From Roseburia sp. 1XD42-34 (GTDB taxonomy: Bacteria; Bacillota; Bacilli; Bacillales; Amphibacillaceae): a stretch of DNA of 64,000 bases. Every line of letters begins with the position of its first letter. The first letter of the stretch is position 1. Below are positions 18,399 through 25,749 of this stretch, piece by piece. Under the pieces are notes generated by a model that was not told the origin of the DNA, ran no database searches, and saw nothing but the letters and a program-made list of their open reading frames with translations. A program made the translations under genes and the position numbers. The stretch lies in NCBI RefSeq assembly GCF_009917385.1, contig NZ_QWLJ01000017.1:1-64000 (forward strand). The letters are read 5' to 3'.

Positions 18399-19016
18399 CT
18401 AGTTTTTACGAAACATACTTGATAATTTCGTTTCCTGCTTTGCTATTATACGACGATAGTTCTCCATATGTTTCGCTATACTTAAAATTGATAGAAAAAC
18501 GACAATTAAAGTTGGCTCTAAACCAAAGAAAACATAGGTCGACAGTAGGAAAGAAAGGTACATCACTAAAACGCCGATTACTAAATAATCTGTTGCAATA
18601 GTAATGACGAGTAAAAGTCCAATTCCAATAACCGCAATCTTCCAATCTACAGCAAGTAAAATTCCTACAAGCGAAGCTGTTCCTTTTCCTCCGCAAAATT
18701 TCATCGTGATTGGATAATTATGACCTAAAATGACAAATAATGCCGTAATATAAATAAGTAAGATCTGTTCATCGCCACTAATGCCATACATTTTTAATAA
18801 ATATAAAGAAATCCATATCGCAAAGGTACCTTTTAATATATCAAAGAGGGCTACAAAGATGCCATACTTCCACCCCAATAAAATGGTTGTATTAGATGCT
18901 CCAGCGTTTTTAACACCAGCATTCTTGATGTCCACACGTTTATACATACTTACCAATTGCGAACCATGTAAACATCCAATTAAATAACCGATGATGGAAG
19001 CCAGTGCCGTAATCAT
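18399..19016 (-). CDS. plsY: PlsY-family glycerol-3-phosphate acyltransferase (probable paralogue)
   Basis: PlsY transfers an acyl group from acyl-phosphate to glycerol-3-phosphate, the first step of phospholipid synthesis, in the membrane. The 205-residue protein has the family motifs: IGYLIGCLHGSQLVS near 9-23, VKNAGASNTTILLGW near 35-49 and GHNYPITMKFCGGKGTA near 99-115, with several membrane helices. The first motif differs slightly from the usual GS-P-A block, so this could be a paralogue of the main PlsY. The start has AAAGGAGG 7 nt upstream and a TATAAT lies just before it. The DUF456 gene follows. Confidence 0.88.
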   Translation of the reverse strand: MITALASIIGYLIGCLHGSQLVSMYKRVDIKNAGVKNAGASNTTILLGWKYGIFVALFDILKGTFAIWISLYLLKMYGISGDEQILLIYITALFVILGHNYPITMKFCGGKGTASLVGILLAVDWKIAVIGIGLLLVITIATDYLVIGVLVMYLSFLLSTYVFFGLEPTLIVVFLSILSIAKHMENYRRIIAKQETKLSSMFRKN

Positions 19017-19349
19017 GATATCCCTCCTTTTTTTATTATAACGTAAAAATTGACAGAGCGTAATGAGATGTTGATTATTTGCAAATGGGTATACATTTGC
19101 TAAGCTAGTGATATAGTTTATGCGATATCTTACGGATCGTTTCGTAATAATAGTTTTTTCGACTATTTATCTAGGATTTTTTCACAGATAGAATAAATAT
19201 TTCAAACTACTAACTCCCGTTTATCAGGCAAATTTTGAGCGTTTTATGGGAAGGATAACTTGTTGTTTGAAAAATATCCTACTTACGAAAGTTTCTTAAA
19301 TCCAAAGTAATAGCGTCAGTACTGTTTTTTTGAAGGAGATAGCCTCAGC
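19017..19349. other. Divergent promoter region of plsY-like gene and cwlK-like gene
   Basis: About 330 nt between divergently read genes. A TATAAT on the minus strand near 19040 probably serves the PlsY-like gene. I find no gene or strong fold. Confidence 0.45.
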
Positions 19350-19898
19350 ATGAAAAATATTCAGCGAACATTGTTGCCTTGGTTTATTATGTTAATTGGC
19401 CTTATTTTATTAGTTGTTATCTATAATATGAAGCAACCCGTGGAGACCGATAAAGAAATGCCAACTGACCTCCATCCGATAGTTAAAGAAAAAAAAGAAA
19501 CATTGATATATAAAACTGCTGCAAAAAATATTCAAGTTGTAATTACAGACGGTTTACGAACCGTTAAGGAGCAAAACGAGTTGTATGATCGAGGTAGAGA
19601 AACAAATGGAAGAAAGATTACCAATGCGAAAGGCGGAGAATCATATCATAACTATGGCTTAGCAATTGATTATGCGTTAAAAAATCCTGCTGGCGAAGTT
19701 ATTTGGGATATCGAATATGATGGCAATAGTAACGGCAAGTCGGATTGGCTTGAGGTAGCGTCCATTGCAAAAGAACTAGGTTTCGAATGGGGCGGCGATT
19801 GGAAAGCTTTTAAAGATTATCCCCATTTGCAAATGACATTTGGATTGAGTATCGCAGAATTGCAACGCGGAAGCCGACCAGATGAAAAAGAGGGCTAA
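19350..19898 (+). CDS. M15 peptidase, CwlK-like L-alanyl-D-glutamate endopeptidase
   Basis: A 182-residue cell-wall enzyme with a membrane anchor at about 8-26 and an extracellular VanY/CwlK-type zinc peptidase domain. Metal-site and catalytic residues are visible as H100 and D107 in SYHNYGLAID and H159 in YPHLQM; the preceding TDGLRTVKEQNELYDRGR and the WGGDW block are typical of M15C. It should cut the stem peptide of peptidoglycan, most likely between L-Ala and D-Glu. AAGGAG is 11 nt before the ATG. It is monocistronic. A carboxypeptidase specificity cannot be ruled out. Confidence 0.92.
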   Translation: MKNIQRTLLPWFIMLIGLILLVVIYNMKQPVETDKEMPTDLHPIVKEKKETLIYKTAAKNIQVVITDGLRTVKEQNELYDRGRETNGRKITNAKGGESYHNYGLAIDYALKNPAGEVIWDIEYDGNSNGKSDWLEVASIAKELGFEWGGDWKAFKDYPHLQMTFGLSIAELQRGSRPDEKEG

Positions 19899-19954
19899 TT
19901 AGCTATTTAACATGGCGCTCTATATCAAGACTGGTGTTCCGATTTTAAGATGGG

Positions 19955-20140
19955 AACGACTTCCGCGATTTGTTGCACAACTTTTCTCGGTTCGGTGTGC
20001 TGCTTTCTCGATTCGGTGAACGACTCTCTCGTGTGCGCGACTTTCTCAATGGCCCAGGCGACTTTTTCGATCCGGTGCGTTACTTTTTCTTCTGACACGA
20101 GCGACTTTCTCAGCTTAGCTCGCTCGTAATGCTCGTTTCA
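19955..20140. repeat. Degenerate tandem repeat array, locus A
   Basis: About eight units of 18-25 nt share the consensus GYGCGACTTTCTCGATTCGGT (for instance GCTGCTTTCTCGATTCGGT and GCGCGACTTTCTC). The same unit type is at 53290-53455. On the minus strand one frame stays open through the array and gives repeated EKV/RKS-rich peptide such as THRIEKVAWAIEKVAHTRES, but without an ATG start. No CRISPR-like constant repeats and spacers are seen. Confidence 0.65.
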
Positions 20141-20212
20141 GATGCAAGACAACTTGTTTTAGCTGCGTAGATGGCTAGCGTGGTCAATCACCCTTGCACC
20201 AACGGCTGGGAC

Positions 20213-20419
20213 TTAACTAAAGCAGCTGATTTTAAAAACGAACATTAAACCGACAATTGTGTATACGCAAATTCTAGCGTAGTCAAAACAGATAAACTTA
20301 TGCTCTGAAGCAGCACGAGCTGAAGTTCCCATAGGAAAACGGCATTTGCTTTCCGAGTAAGCTGAGGTCATCTTGTGGAAAGCGAAGTAATTTGACATAG
20401 AACCTTTTTTAAAACGCAA
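20213..20419 (-). CDS. Doubtful small ORF, unrecognised
   Basis: A 68-codon frame (an inner ATG gives MSNYFAFHKMTSAYSESKCR) with a weak AAAGG before the inner start. It ends in a hydrophobic stretch, VYTIVGLMFVFK. I do not recognise it, and the surrounding 19899-20486 is otherwise gene-free. It could be part of an intergenic repeat rather than a gene. Confidence 0.2.
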   Translation of the reverse strand: MRFKKGSMSNYFAFHKMTSAYSESKCRFPMGTSARAASEHKFICFDYARICVYTIVGLMFVFKISCFS

Positions 20420-20486
20420 CTAAGCCGAACAGTGATAAGTTCAGCTTTTGCTATATGGGTTTACTTAAGTCCTAGCTTATTTTTTT

Positions 20487-21473
20487 CTATCTTAATTCAT
20501 TAGGAAAATGGATTCCATTTTCCTCCCTCATTTTTTCTGTTAATTGGGCAATTGTTCGACTTCTTTCTAAATAAGAATCATGCAATTGCCAATTATTCCC
20601 ACTAACCATTTTGACAAAAGCTTGAATCTCAAATACCATATCCGCTTCATATTGTTCATTTGCCAACTCATTTATTTGCGCAGTTTTTCTATCATGAAGC
20701 TGTAGTTGAGAAATTGGAGCGATCGCATCCATGATCAGTGTTCCATCTTCTCCGTGTATTTCCGATTGCATGAATGCGTTCGTTATTTTAGAACATAGTA
20801 TTGTAACGATAAACCCATCATATGTAAGTACCATGGTTCCACTTCCGTCAATACCATTTTTCAATAATACCGGATAATAGGAAAAATCTTGAGGATGGCC
20901 AAATAAATCTATCGCCATGCTTAATGGATAGACACCTAAGTCCATCAATGCACCGCCTGCAAACTGTGGTGAGAACACATTCGGCTCCTCTCCTTCCCTA
21001 TACTTATCATACCGAGAAGAGTATTGGCCGTATTGGAGCAATGCGCTGCGAATAGTTCCTATATTAGTTAATTCTTTTTTTAGACGTTGATAATTAGGAG
21101 AAAACAAATGGCGAAATCCTTCAAACACAAATACTTCATGTGCTTTAGATAGTTGTGCGATTTTTTGCCATTGTTTGTCTGTAAACACCATTGGTTTTTC
21201 ACAAAACACATGTTTCCCGCTCTGAATTGCTATTTTGATATGGTCTGGATGGAGGATATTTGGTGAAGCAATATATACAAAGTCACACTCATCAGCTTCT
21301 AACATTTCTTTGATATCTGTATATGCTTTGACAGCTCCGTGCTTGTTAGCAAAAGCTTGAGCAGTTTCTAACCTCCTTGAATAAACCGCCGCTAACTGGG
21401 CATCTCCACTTCGATTGGCTGCATCAATAAAAGCTTCTGTGATCCAACTCGTGCCGATCGTACAAAATTTCAA
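20487..21473 (-). CDS. Gfo/Idh/MocA-family oxidoreductase
   Basis: A 328-residue NAD(P)-dependent sugar or polyol dehydrogenase-like enzyme. The N-terminal Rossmann domain starts directly (GTSWITEAF), with ASPNILHPDH and the signature GKHVFCEKPM near 86-95; the C-terminal domain has GGALMDLGVYPL near 175-186. The substrate is unknown. The start is TTG at 21473 with GGGGAG 7 nt upstream. It is the third gene of an apparent operon with the PanE-like gene and ytzI (14-nt spacing to ytzI). Confidence 0.9.
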   Translation of the reverse strand: MKFCTIGTSWITEAFIDAANRSGDAQLAAVYSRRLETAQAFANKHGAVKAYTDIKEMLEADECDFVYIASPNILHPDHIKIAIQSGKHVFCEKPMVFTDKQWQKIAQLSKAHEVFVFEGFRHLFSPNYQRLKKELTNIGTIRSALLQYGQYSSRYDKYREGEEPNVFSPQFAGGALMDLGVYPLSMAIDLFGHPQDFSYYPVLLKNGIDGSGTMVLTYDGFIVTILCSKITNAFMQSEIHGEDGTLIMDAIAPISQLQLHDRKTAQINELANEQYEADMVFEIQAFVKMVSGNNWQLHDSYLERSRTIAQLTEKMREENGIHFPNELR

Positions 21474-21487
21474 TGTACTTCTCCCCT

Positions 21488-21643
21488 TTACGTATCTGTT
21501 TCTTTGTTGTTATCTTGTCTTTCAGGCATAGGATCTACTTCATGTTTATATGCATATCCTTTGCTTATAGTAACAATAGATAATATGAGTACGAAAATAA
21601 CTACTACGATAGAAATGATACTGATGATCATTGCTGTCGACAT
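21488..21643 (-). CDS. ytzI: YtzI-type tiny membrane protein
   Basis: A 51-residue protein read from ATG 21643 to TAA 21488. It has one N-terminal membrane helix (IISIISIVVVIFVLILSIV) followed by SKGYAYKHEVDP, a pattern recalled from B. subtilis YtzI, whose function is unknown. GAGGT lies 6 nt before the start. It sits 14 nt after the ketopantoate-reductase-like gene and 14 nt before the Gfo/Idh/MocA gene, all on the same strand, so it is almost certainly translated from that operon. Confidence 0.8.
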   Translation of the reverse strand: MSTAMIISIISIVVVIFVLILSIVTISKGYAYKHEVDPMPERQDNNKETDT

Positions 21644-21657
21644 AACTATACCTCACT

Positions 21658-22575
21658 TTACGGCCTATTTTCGAACGGTTTTATTATACCATAGATCATT
21701 TTCATAGTACTAAGCTCTAGTTGCTTTGCTTTTGCTAAACGGATTGCTCCACCATGCAAATGGTCTAGTTCAAGAGGTAACCCCTTCCGTAAGTCTTGAT
21801 GCATCGATGAAGTAGCTTGTGCATCAAATTGTTGCATGTTGGTTATTGCTTCTGTGACGTCTTTATCTGCAAGGTTCACATCATACTTTCCTGCTAATTC
21901 TCTCATTTCTTGTAAAAGGTGGATAGCGATCTGGAAGGTTTCTTCGTGTTTACGAATTTCACCAATTGGCAGTTGTACGGCTGTTGTAATCCCAGAGAAG
22001 GCATTGATAAACATATACTTTTTCCATAGCTCATATATAATGTTAGTCGTCCGCTTCCCCGTCATGACAGCTTTATTACTAAAGGTTTCTAATTCCGACG
22101 TTACTTTTTCTTGTTCCTTACAAAGCGGTCCAAAAATAAGCTCATGAAAAGCGCCAGTATGTACGACATGTCCCTGATTATTTAGCGTGGCAATAATAAA
22201 GGCGAGACCACCTATTATTTTTTCCCTTCCGAATTCCTGCTGCAATATGTGGATATGCTCGATCCCATTTAGTACCGGTAAAACGTAAGCTCCTTTATTT
22301 ACAAGCGTACCCAATTGCTCCAACACTCCATTAAGATGGTACCCTTTCACACTTACCAAGACCACATCTGGGTTCTCGACATCAGCTGGATTGGTTTCCC
22401 AATTAACTTTCTCTCCAAGTACATCGCCATGAGGACTCCGAATAGCCAATCCATGCTTTTGCAACTGTTCAGCCCTTTTTGAACGTACTAAAAAAGTGAC
22501 CTTTGCACCTGCTTCTTGAAAGCGCAACCCAAAATAACCACCTAGTGCGCCCGCTCCTAATATAACGATATGCAT
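21658..22575 (-). CDS. panE: Ketopantoate reductase-family protein (PanE/ApbA)
   Basis: A 305-residue NADPH-dependent reductase of the 2-dehydropantoate 2-reductase family, which makes pantoate for coenzyme A. The Rossmann motif GAGALGGYFG is at 7-16; NGIEH and the catalytic lysine region YELWKKYMF near 182-190 are present, as is the C-terminal helical domain. Bacilli often hold several family members, so the exact substrate is not certain. It is the first gene of the operon with ytzI and the Gfo/Idh/MocA enzyme. Confidence 0.88.
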   Translation of the reverse strand: MHIVILGAGALGGYFGLRFQEAGAKVTFLVRSKRAEQLQKHGLAIRSPHGDVLGEKVNWETNPADVENPDVVLVSVKGYHLNGVLEQLGTLVNKGAYVLPVLNGIEHIHILQQEFGREKIIGGLAFIIATLNNQGHVVHTGAFHELIFGPLCKEQEKVTSELETFSNKAVMTGKRTTNIIYELWKKYMFINAFSGITTAVQLPIGEIRKHEETFQIAIHLLQEMRELAGKYDVNLADKDVTEAITNMQQFDAQATSSMHQDLRKGLPLELDHLHGGAIRLAKAKQLELSTMKMIYGIIKPFENRP

Positions 22576-22765
22576 GCTTTTCCCTCCTTAACATGAATCA
22601 TACATGGATTTACGAATGGCGTCTACTACAAAAAACACATCCACTTTTTAACTTTAAAAAGAAAGACTACACCATCAATATACGGCATGCAGCTTTTTCA
22701 AAAACACCTGAAACCATAGCCTCATCGATACGTTCTTTTGAACGCACTTATCATACCATCAAGAA

Positions 22766-22831
22766 CAAAGGCGTAGGGCGATTCGTGAAGTCGCCTAGTT
22801 GCTGGGATCATGCTCCGGACGTGGCTAAATA
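22766..22831 (+). repeat. Repeat family R1, truncated copy 3
   Basis: AACAAAGGCGTAGGGCGATTCGTGAAGTCGCC and TAGTTGCTGGG...CGGACGTGGC join the first few bases of R1 to its 3' third; the middle is deleted. The rest of 22576-23039 holds only the terminator at 22884. Confidence 0.7.
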
Positions 22832-22883
22832 ACTTCGTAAGTTTATCCACAGCTGGAAAATTTTATACTTTCCTAGACAATAA

Positions 22884-22924
22884 AAAAGTTCTGGTTTAAC
22901 AGACATATTAAACCTAGAACTTTT
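22884..22924 (-). terminator. Terminator of the dms/tat operon
   Basis: On the minus strand AAAAGTTCTAGGTTTAA pairs with TTAAACCAGAACTTTT and is followed by TTATTG; it lies 115 nt after tatA. The stem is near-perfect and would also work on the plus strand. Confidence 0.85.
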
Positions 22925-23039
22925 CATTAACGTGCGTAATCCGTTAAGAATGTTTAACTTTAATGGATGATGTTTCCTCATTATCCATGTATGAATTCCT
23001 TTCATTTTTTTCATATTGCTTCTATAAGTGAAAGATCAT

Positions 23040-23222
23040 TTATTCCTTTTCAGCATCATCCGATGTATTTTCATCATCATCCATCACCCCTTTTGTTGAG
23101 AGCTTAAACTCTCTTAACGTTTTGCCTACTGCTTTGCCGAGCTCAGGCAATTTGTTAGGGCCAAAAATGATTAAAGCTACGATAAGAATGACGATTAAAC
23201 CAGGCACACCTATATTTGCCAT
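23040..23222 (-). CDS. tatA: Twin-arginine translocase subunit TatA
   Basis: A 60-residue membrane protein with the TatA plan: a single helix ([12 protein letters not shown]), the [20 protein letters not shown] amphipathic helix, and an acidic tail. TatA oligomers form the pore for folded proteins with twin-arginine signals. Its start overlaps the polyferredoxin gene by 13 nt, so it is the last gene of the dms operon and probably serves export of DmsA. No tatC is in the window. Confidence 0.95.
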   Translation of the reverse strand: MANIGVPGLIVILIVALIIFGPNKLPELGKAVGKTLREFKLSTKGVMDDDENTSDDAEKE

Positions 23223-24169
23223 GACGATCCCTCCTTCATAAAATCAATGGATTGTTCTATTATACTGCTTGAAAATTGCTGTTTCTTTTGACAAGCAACG
23301 CAAAGTTGTTGTATTTCATTTGTTGTTTGGTACGGGTTTTCACAACAAGAACATTCCTTTGTATAAATCGGTTGTTTCTCTGTTGTAGCGGGTGAGATCA
23401 TTTTCTTTAGTGAAATAGCATGTTCTGGACAAATATCTTGGCATAATAAACAATTGGAGCATCGCTGCGCAACAAGAGTAAAGTTTGTTTCATTGATTTG
23501 CAGACAGCTTTTTGGACATAACATTTGACATGCTTTACATAAAGTACATTTGCTTTTATCTAAATAGATATAAACAAACTGATAATCAGGATAATGTTTT
23601 GCTACGTCTAAACTTTCATGGTTAAAGCGCCATTTAGCAGGCGTCATTTTTTTGGCAAATTGCTTTAACTCCCTTTCCCAAGTGAACAATAATTCCCTCC
23701 GTGTCATTGATTCATGATGAGGAAATGGTAGTTGCTCCTCACTGACTGTAAATGGTTCTTCGCCAAGTTTTATTAATAATTGATTCACCTGTTCTAGCAT
23801 TTCTTCCCAAGCAGCGTTCCTGTACTTTTCCGGACATATAATGGTGGTAATTCCTTTTTTATAGTAAACAAGTAATTCTTTCAACGTAGGTGTATTGTAA
23901 CTATCGATAATATATTGTTTATGGATAATGGAACGCTTAGGGAGAAATCCTTCCACTGCTTGTACAGGACAGCTCGCAACACATTTTCCACAGTCTATAC
24001 AATCTGCAGTATGAATAACTGGTTTTCCGTTCTGTAACTGAATGGCTTCCTTTGGGCAATGATCTATACATTCCGTACAAGTAGAGTGGGGACTTTTGTA
24101 GCGTGAACAATGTGGTAAAATTTTATAATCATAGTCCAAACTCTCCAACCAACGAGTTAAAAATCCCAT
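23210..24169 (-). CDS. Polyferredoxin-like 4Fe-4S protein of the dms operon
   Basis: A 319-residue cytoplasmic iron-sulfur protein. The N-terminal ferredoxin pair has [12 protein letters not shown] near 31-42 and [15 protein letters not shown] near 57-71. A helical middle of about 110 residues follows, then a second pair, [15 protein letters not shown] and [15 protein letters not shown], and a C-terminal zinc-ribbon-like CSCC...CVAC. It could feed electrons to, or assist assembly of, the molybdoenzyme, in the manner of NapF-like proteins; this is inference. It overlaps tatA and lies 180 nt after dmsC. Confidence 0.88.
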   Translation of the reverse strand: MGFLTRWLESLDYDYKILPHCSRYKSPHSTCTECIDHCPKEAIQLQNGKPVIHTADCIDCGKCVASCPVQAVEGFLPKRSIIHKQYIIDSYNTPTLKELLVYYKKGITTIICPEKYRNAAWEEMLEQVNQLLIKLGEEPFTVSEEQLPFPHHESMTRRELLFTWERELKQFAKKMTPAKWRFNHESLDVAKHYPDYQFVYIYLDKSKCTLCKACQMLCPKSCLQINETNFTLVAQRCSNCLLCQDICPEHAISLKKMISPATTEKQPIYTKECSCCENPYQTTNEIQQLCVACQKKQQFSSSIIEQSIDFMKEGSSWQI

Positions 24170-24348
24170 TGGAATGCCCCCCTTTGTAGATTTTTAAAAC
24201 TACCCTTTCCGGCAGCTCTTTTACTTATGATTTGAAACCCTGGCTGTTACAGTTTTTGTTCAAAAATTCACAAATTAGATAGCAATAAACATATTTCTTG
24301 TATTTTCTTTGCTTAGTTCCCTAAAGTTCTTTTAACCTAAAGTAAATA

Positions 24349-25197
24349 TTATGATCCTAATAAATAAAATACATATCGACTTAATCCTTCTGACATTACA
24401 AATGCAAGCAACGTTAGAATCATGAGACGGGGATAGAATTTTTTGGAATTGGATATTGTCAAATATCCAAATAAGGCGATACCAAAAATAGAAATTATCC
24501 AACGTGAAGCAATCATCCCTTTATAACTTGATAGAATAGCTGTATTTACGGTTTCTCCCATGATGTTTATCTCTTGTGTAGAAGTTGGGAACATAGCAAC
24601 GCCAATAACTTGCAATGCAACGCCTAAAAGCATGATCATGAAGGCTGTTTTTAAAAATTGCTTTGCTTCTAATTCTTTTTTCTGCTTATATAGGCTTGGC
24701 ATAAGTAGAGCATCAGCAAGTACCGACCCTAAAATAAAGGTTGTACCATAAAATGACATAAATGTATGAATAGAATTCCAAGGACCAACTAAAGAGTTGG
24801 TATATATTGCTGCCATGCAATATACATCCACGAGCCCAATAAGACCGGATCCAAATAGTAACCAGGATGAAATTCTTTGCCGATACAGAGCCCAAGCACA
24901 TGTAACCATAACGAGTCCAATAAACATCCCTGTCACTACAATTTCCCTACTCATCCAGGATGAGCCAATGTTTCTAATCGTGTTAAACGAATTAGTAGGA
25001 GTTCCTAAGTGAGAAAATGATGCCCCTAATCCAATAATTGCCAAAGTAGCAATAACAATTAAAGGTACTTTGAAAAGTTGAAATATTTCTTGATCTGGTT
25101 TCTTTTTATGTTTGACCTGAAACATCCACAACAGCAATATACTACCAATAGCAGCTTGTATGGCTATCGTAAAAATAAGCAATGACCAATCATTCAT
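24349..25197 (-). CDS. dmsC: DmsC-type membrane anchor subunit
   Basis: A 282-residue membrane protein with about eight hydrophobic helices. It fits the DMSO reductase anchor (DmsC) family: FSHLGTP near 61-67 and SSWMSRE near 79-85 are family blocks. It should oxidise menaquinol and hand electrons to DmsB. It lies 15 nt after dmsB. The ferredoxin gene follows after 180 nt. Confidence 0.92.
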   Translation of the reverse strand: MNDWSLLIFTIAIQAAIGSILLLWMFQVKHKKKPDQEIFQLFKVPLIVIATLAIIGLGASFSHLGTPTNSFNTIRNIGSSWMSREIVVTGMFIGLVMVTCAWALYRQRISSWLLFGSGLIGLVDVYCMAAIYTNSLVGPWNSIHTFMSFYGTTFILGSVLADALLMPSLYKQKKELEAKQFLKTAFMIMLLGVALQVIGVAMFPTSTQEINIMGETVNTAILSSYKGMIASRWIISIFGIALFGYLTISNSKKFYPRLMILTLLAFVMSEGLSRYVFYLLGS

Positions 25198-25212
25198 CTT
25201 GTCTTCCCACCT

Positions 25213-25746
25213 TTACTTTTTAATCACCAGATTCGGCTTCGTAATCGATGAACTTGGTAGACCCCTTATATCACTATTTGTTCCGTGTTTTTTACGTAAT
25301 TCATCAATCGAACCAAATTCTATTGCCCGCATTGGACATGAAGTAACACATACAGGTTCTTCACCATTTTCCCGTAAGTCGATACACGTATCACACTTGG
25401 TCATTCTTCCCAATTCTTCGCTATATTGCGGTGCTTCATAAGGACAATTCCATTCACAATACTTACAACCAACACATTTATCATGATCAATTAATACAAC
25501 GCCATCTTCTTTCCGCTTATAGATAGCTGTTGTTGGACAGTTCTCCATACATTTTGGCTTATCACAATGGTTACAGGAAATGGATAAATGAGATAATCTA
25601 GGATTTGGAAACTCTCCAGTTTCAAAAGAATAAACTCTGCGAAAATTTCTCCCTACTTCTAAATCATTTTTATCTTTACAAGCAATGACGCAAGTTTTGC
25701 AACCGATACACTTTGTTACATCTATAAAAAAACCTACTTGAGTCAA
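25213..25746 (-). CDS. dmsB: DmsB-type 4Fe-4S electron-transfer subunit
   Basis: A 177-residue ferredoxin-type subunit with 16 cysteines in four groups: C13/16/19/23, C58/61/66/70, C91/94/97/101 and C118/121/133/137, enough for four [4Fe-4S] clusters. It links the quinol-oxidising anchor to the molybdenum subunit. The third group has CVGCKYCEWNC, and no tryptophan or serine replaces a ligand. It lies 3 nt after dmsA and 15 nt before dmsC. It is exported with DmsA by the Tat route, as known for the family. Confidence 0.95.
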   Translation of the reverse strand: MTQVGFFIDVTKCIGCKTCVIACKDKNDLEVGRNFRRVYSFETGEFPNPRLSHLSISCNHCDKPKCMENCPTTAIYKRKEDGVVLIDHDKCVGCKYCEWNCPYEAPQYSEELGRMTKCDTCIDLRENGEEPVCVTSCPMRAIEFGSIDELRKKHGTNSDIRGLPSSSITKPNLVIKK

Positions 25747-25749
25747 TGA

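Noticed and set aside
18406..18696. Alternative frame inside the PlsY-like gene
   Set aside because: Shadow of the PlsY frame, rich in cysteine and arginine with no family motif.
19955..20140. CRISPR array
   Set aside because: Units vary in length and sequence, there are no constant repeats with unique spacers, and no cas genes are present.
22593..22832. 79-codon frame on the plus strand
   Set aside because: It runs into the truncated R1 copy, has no family motif and no ribosome binding site.
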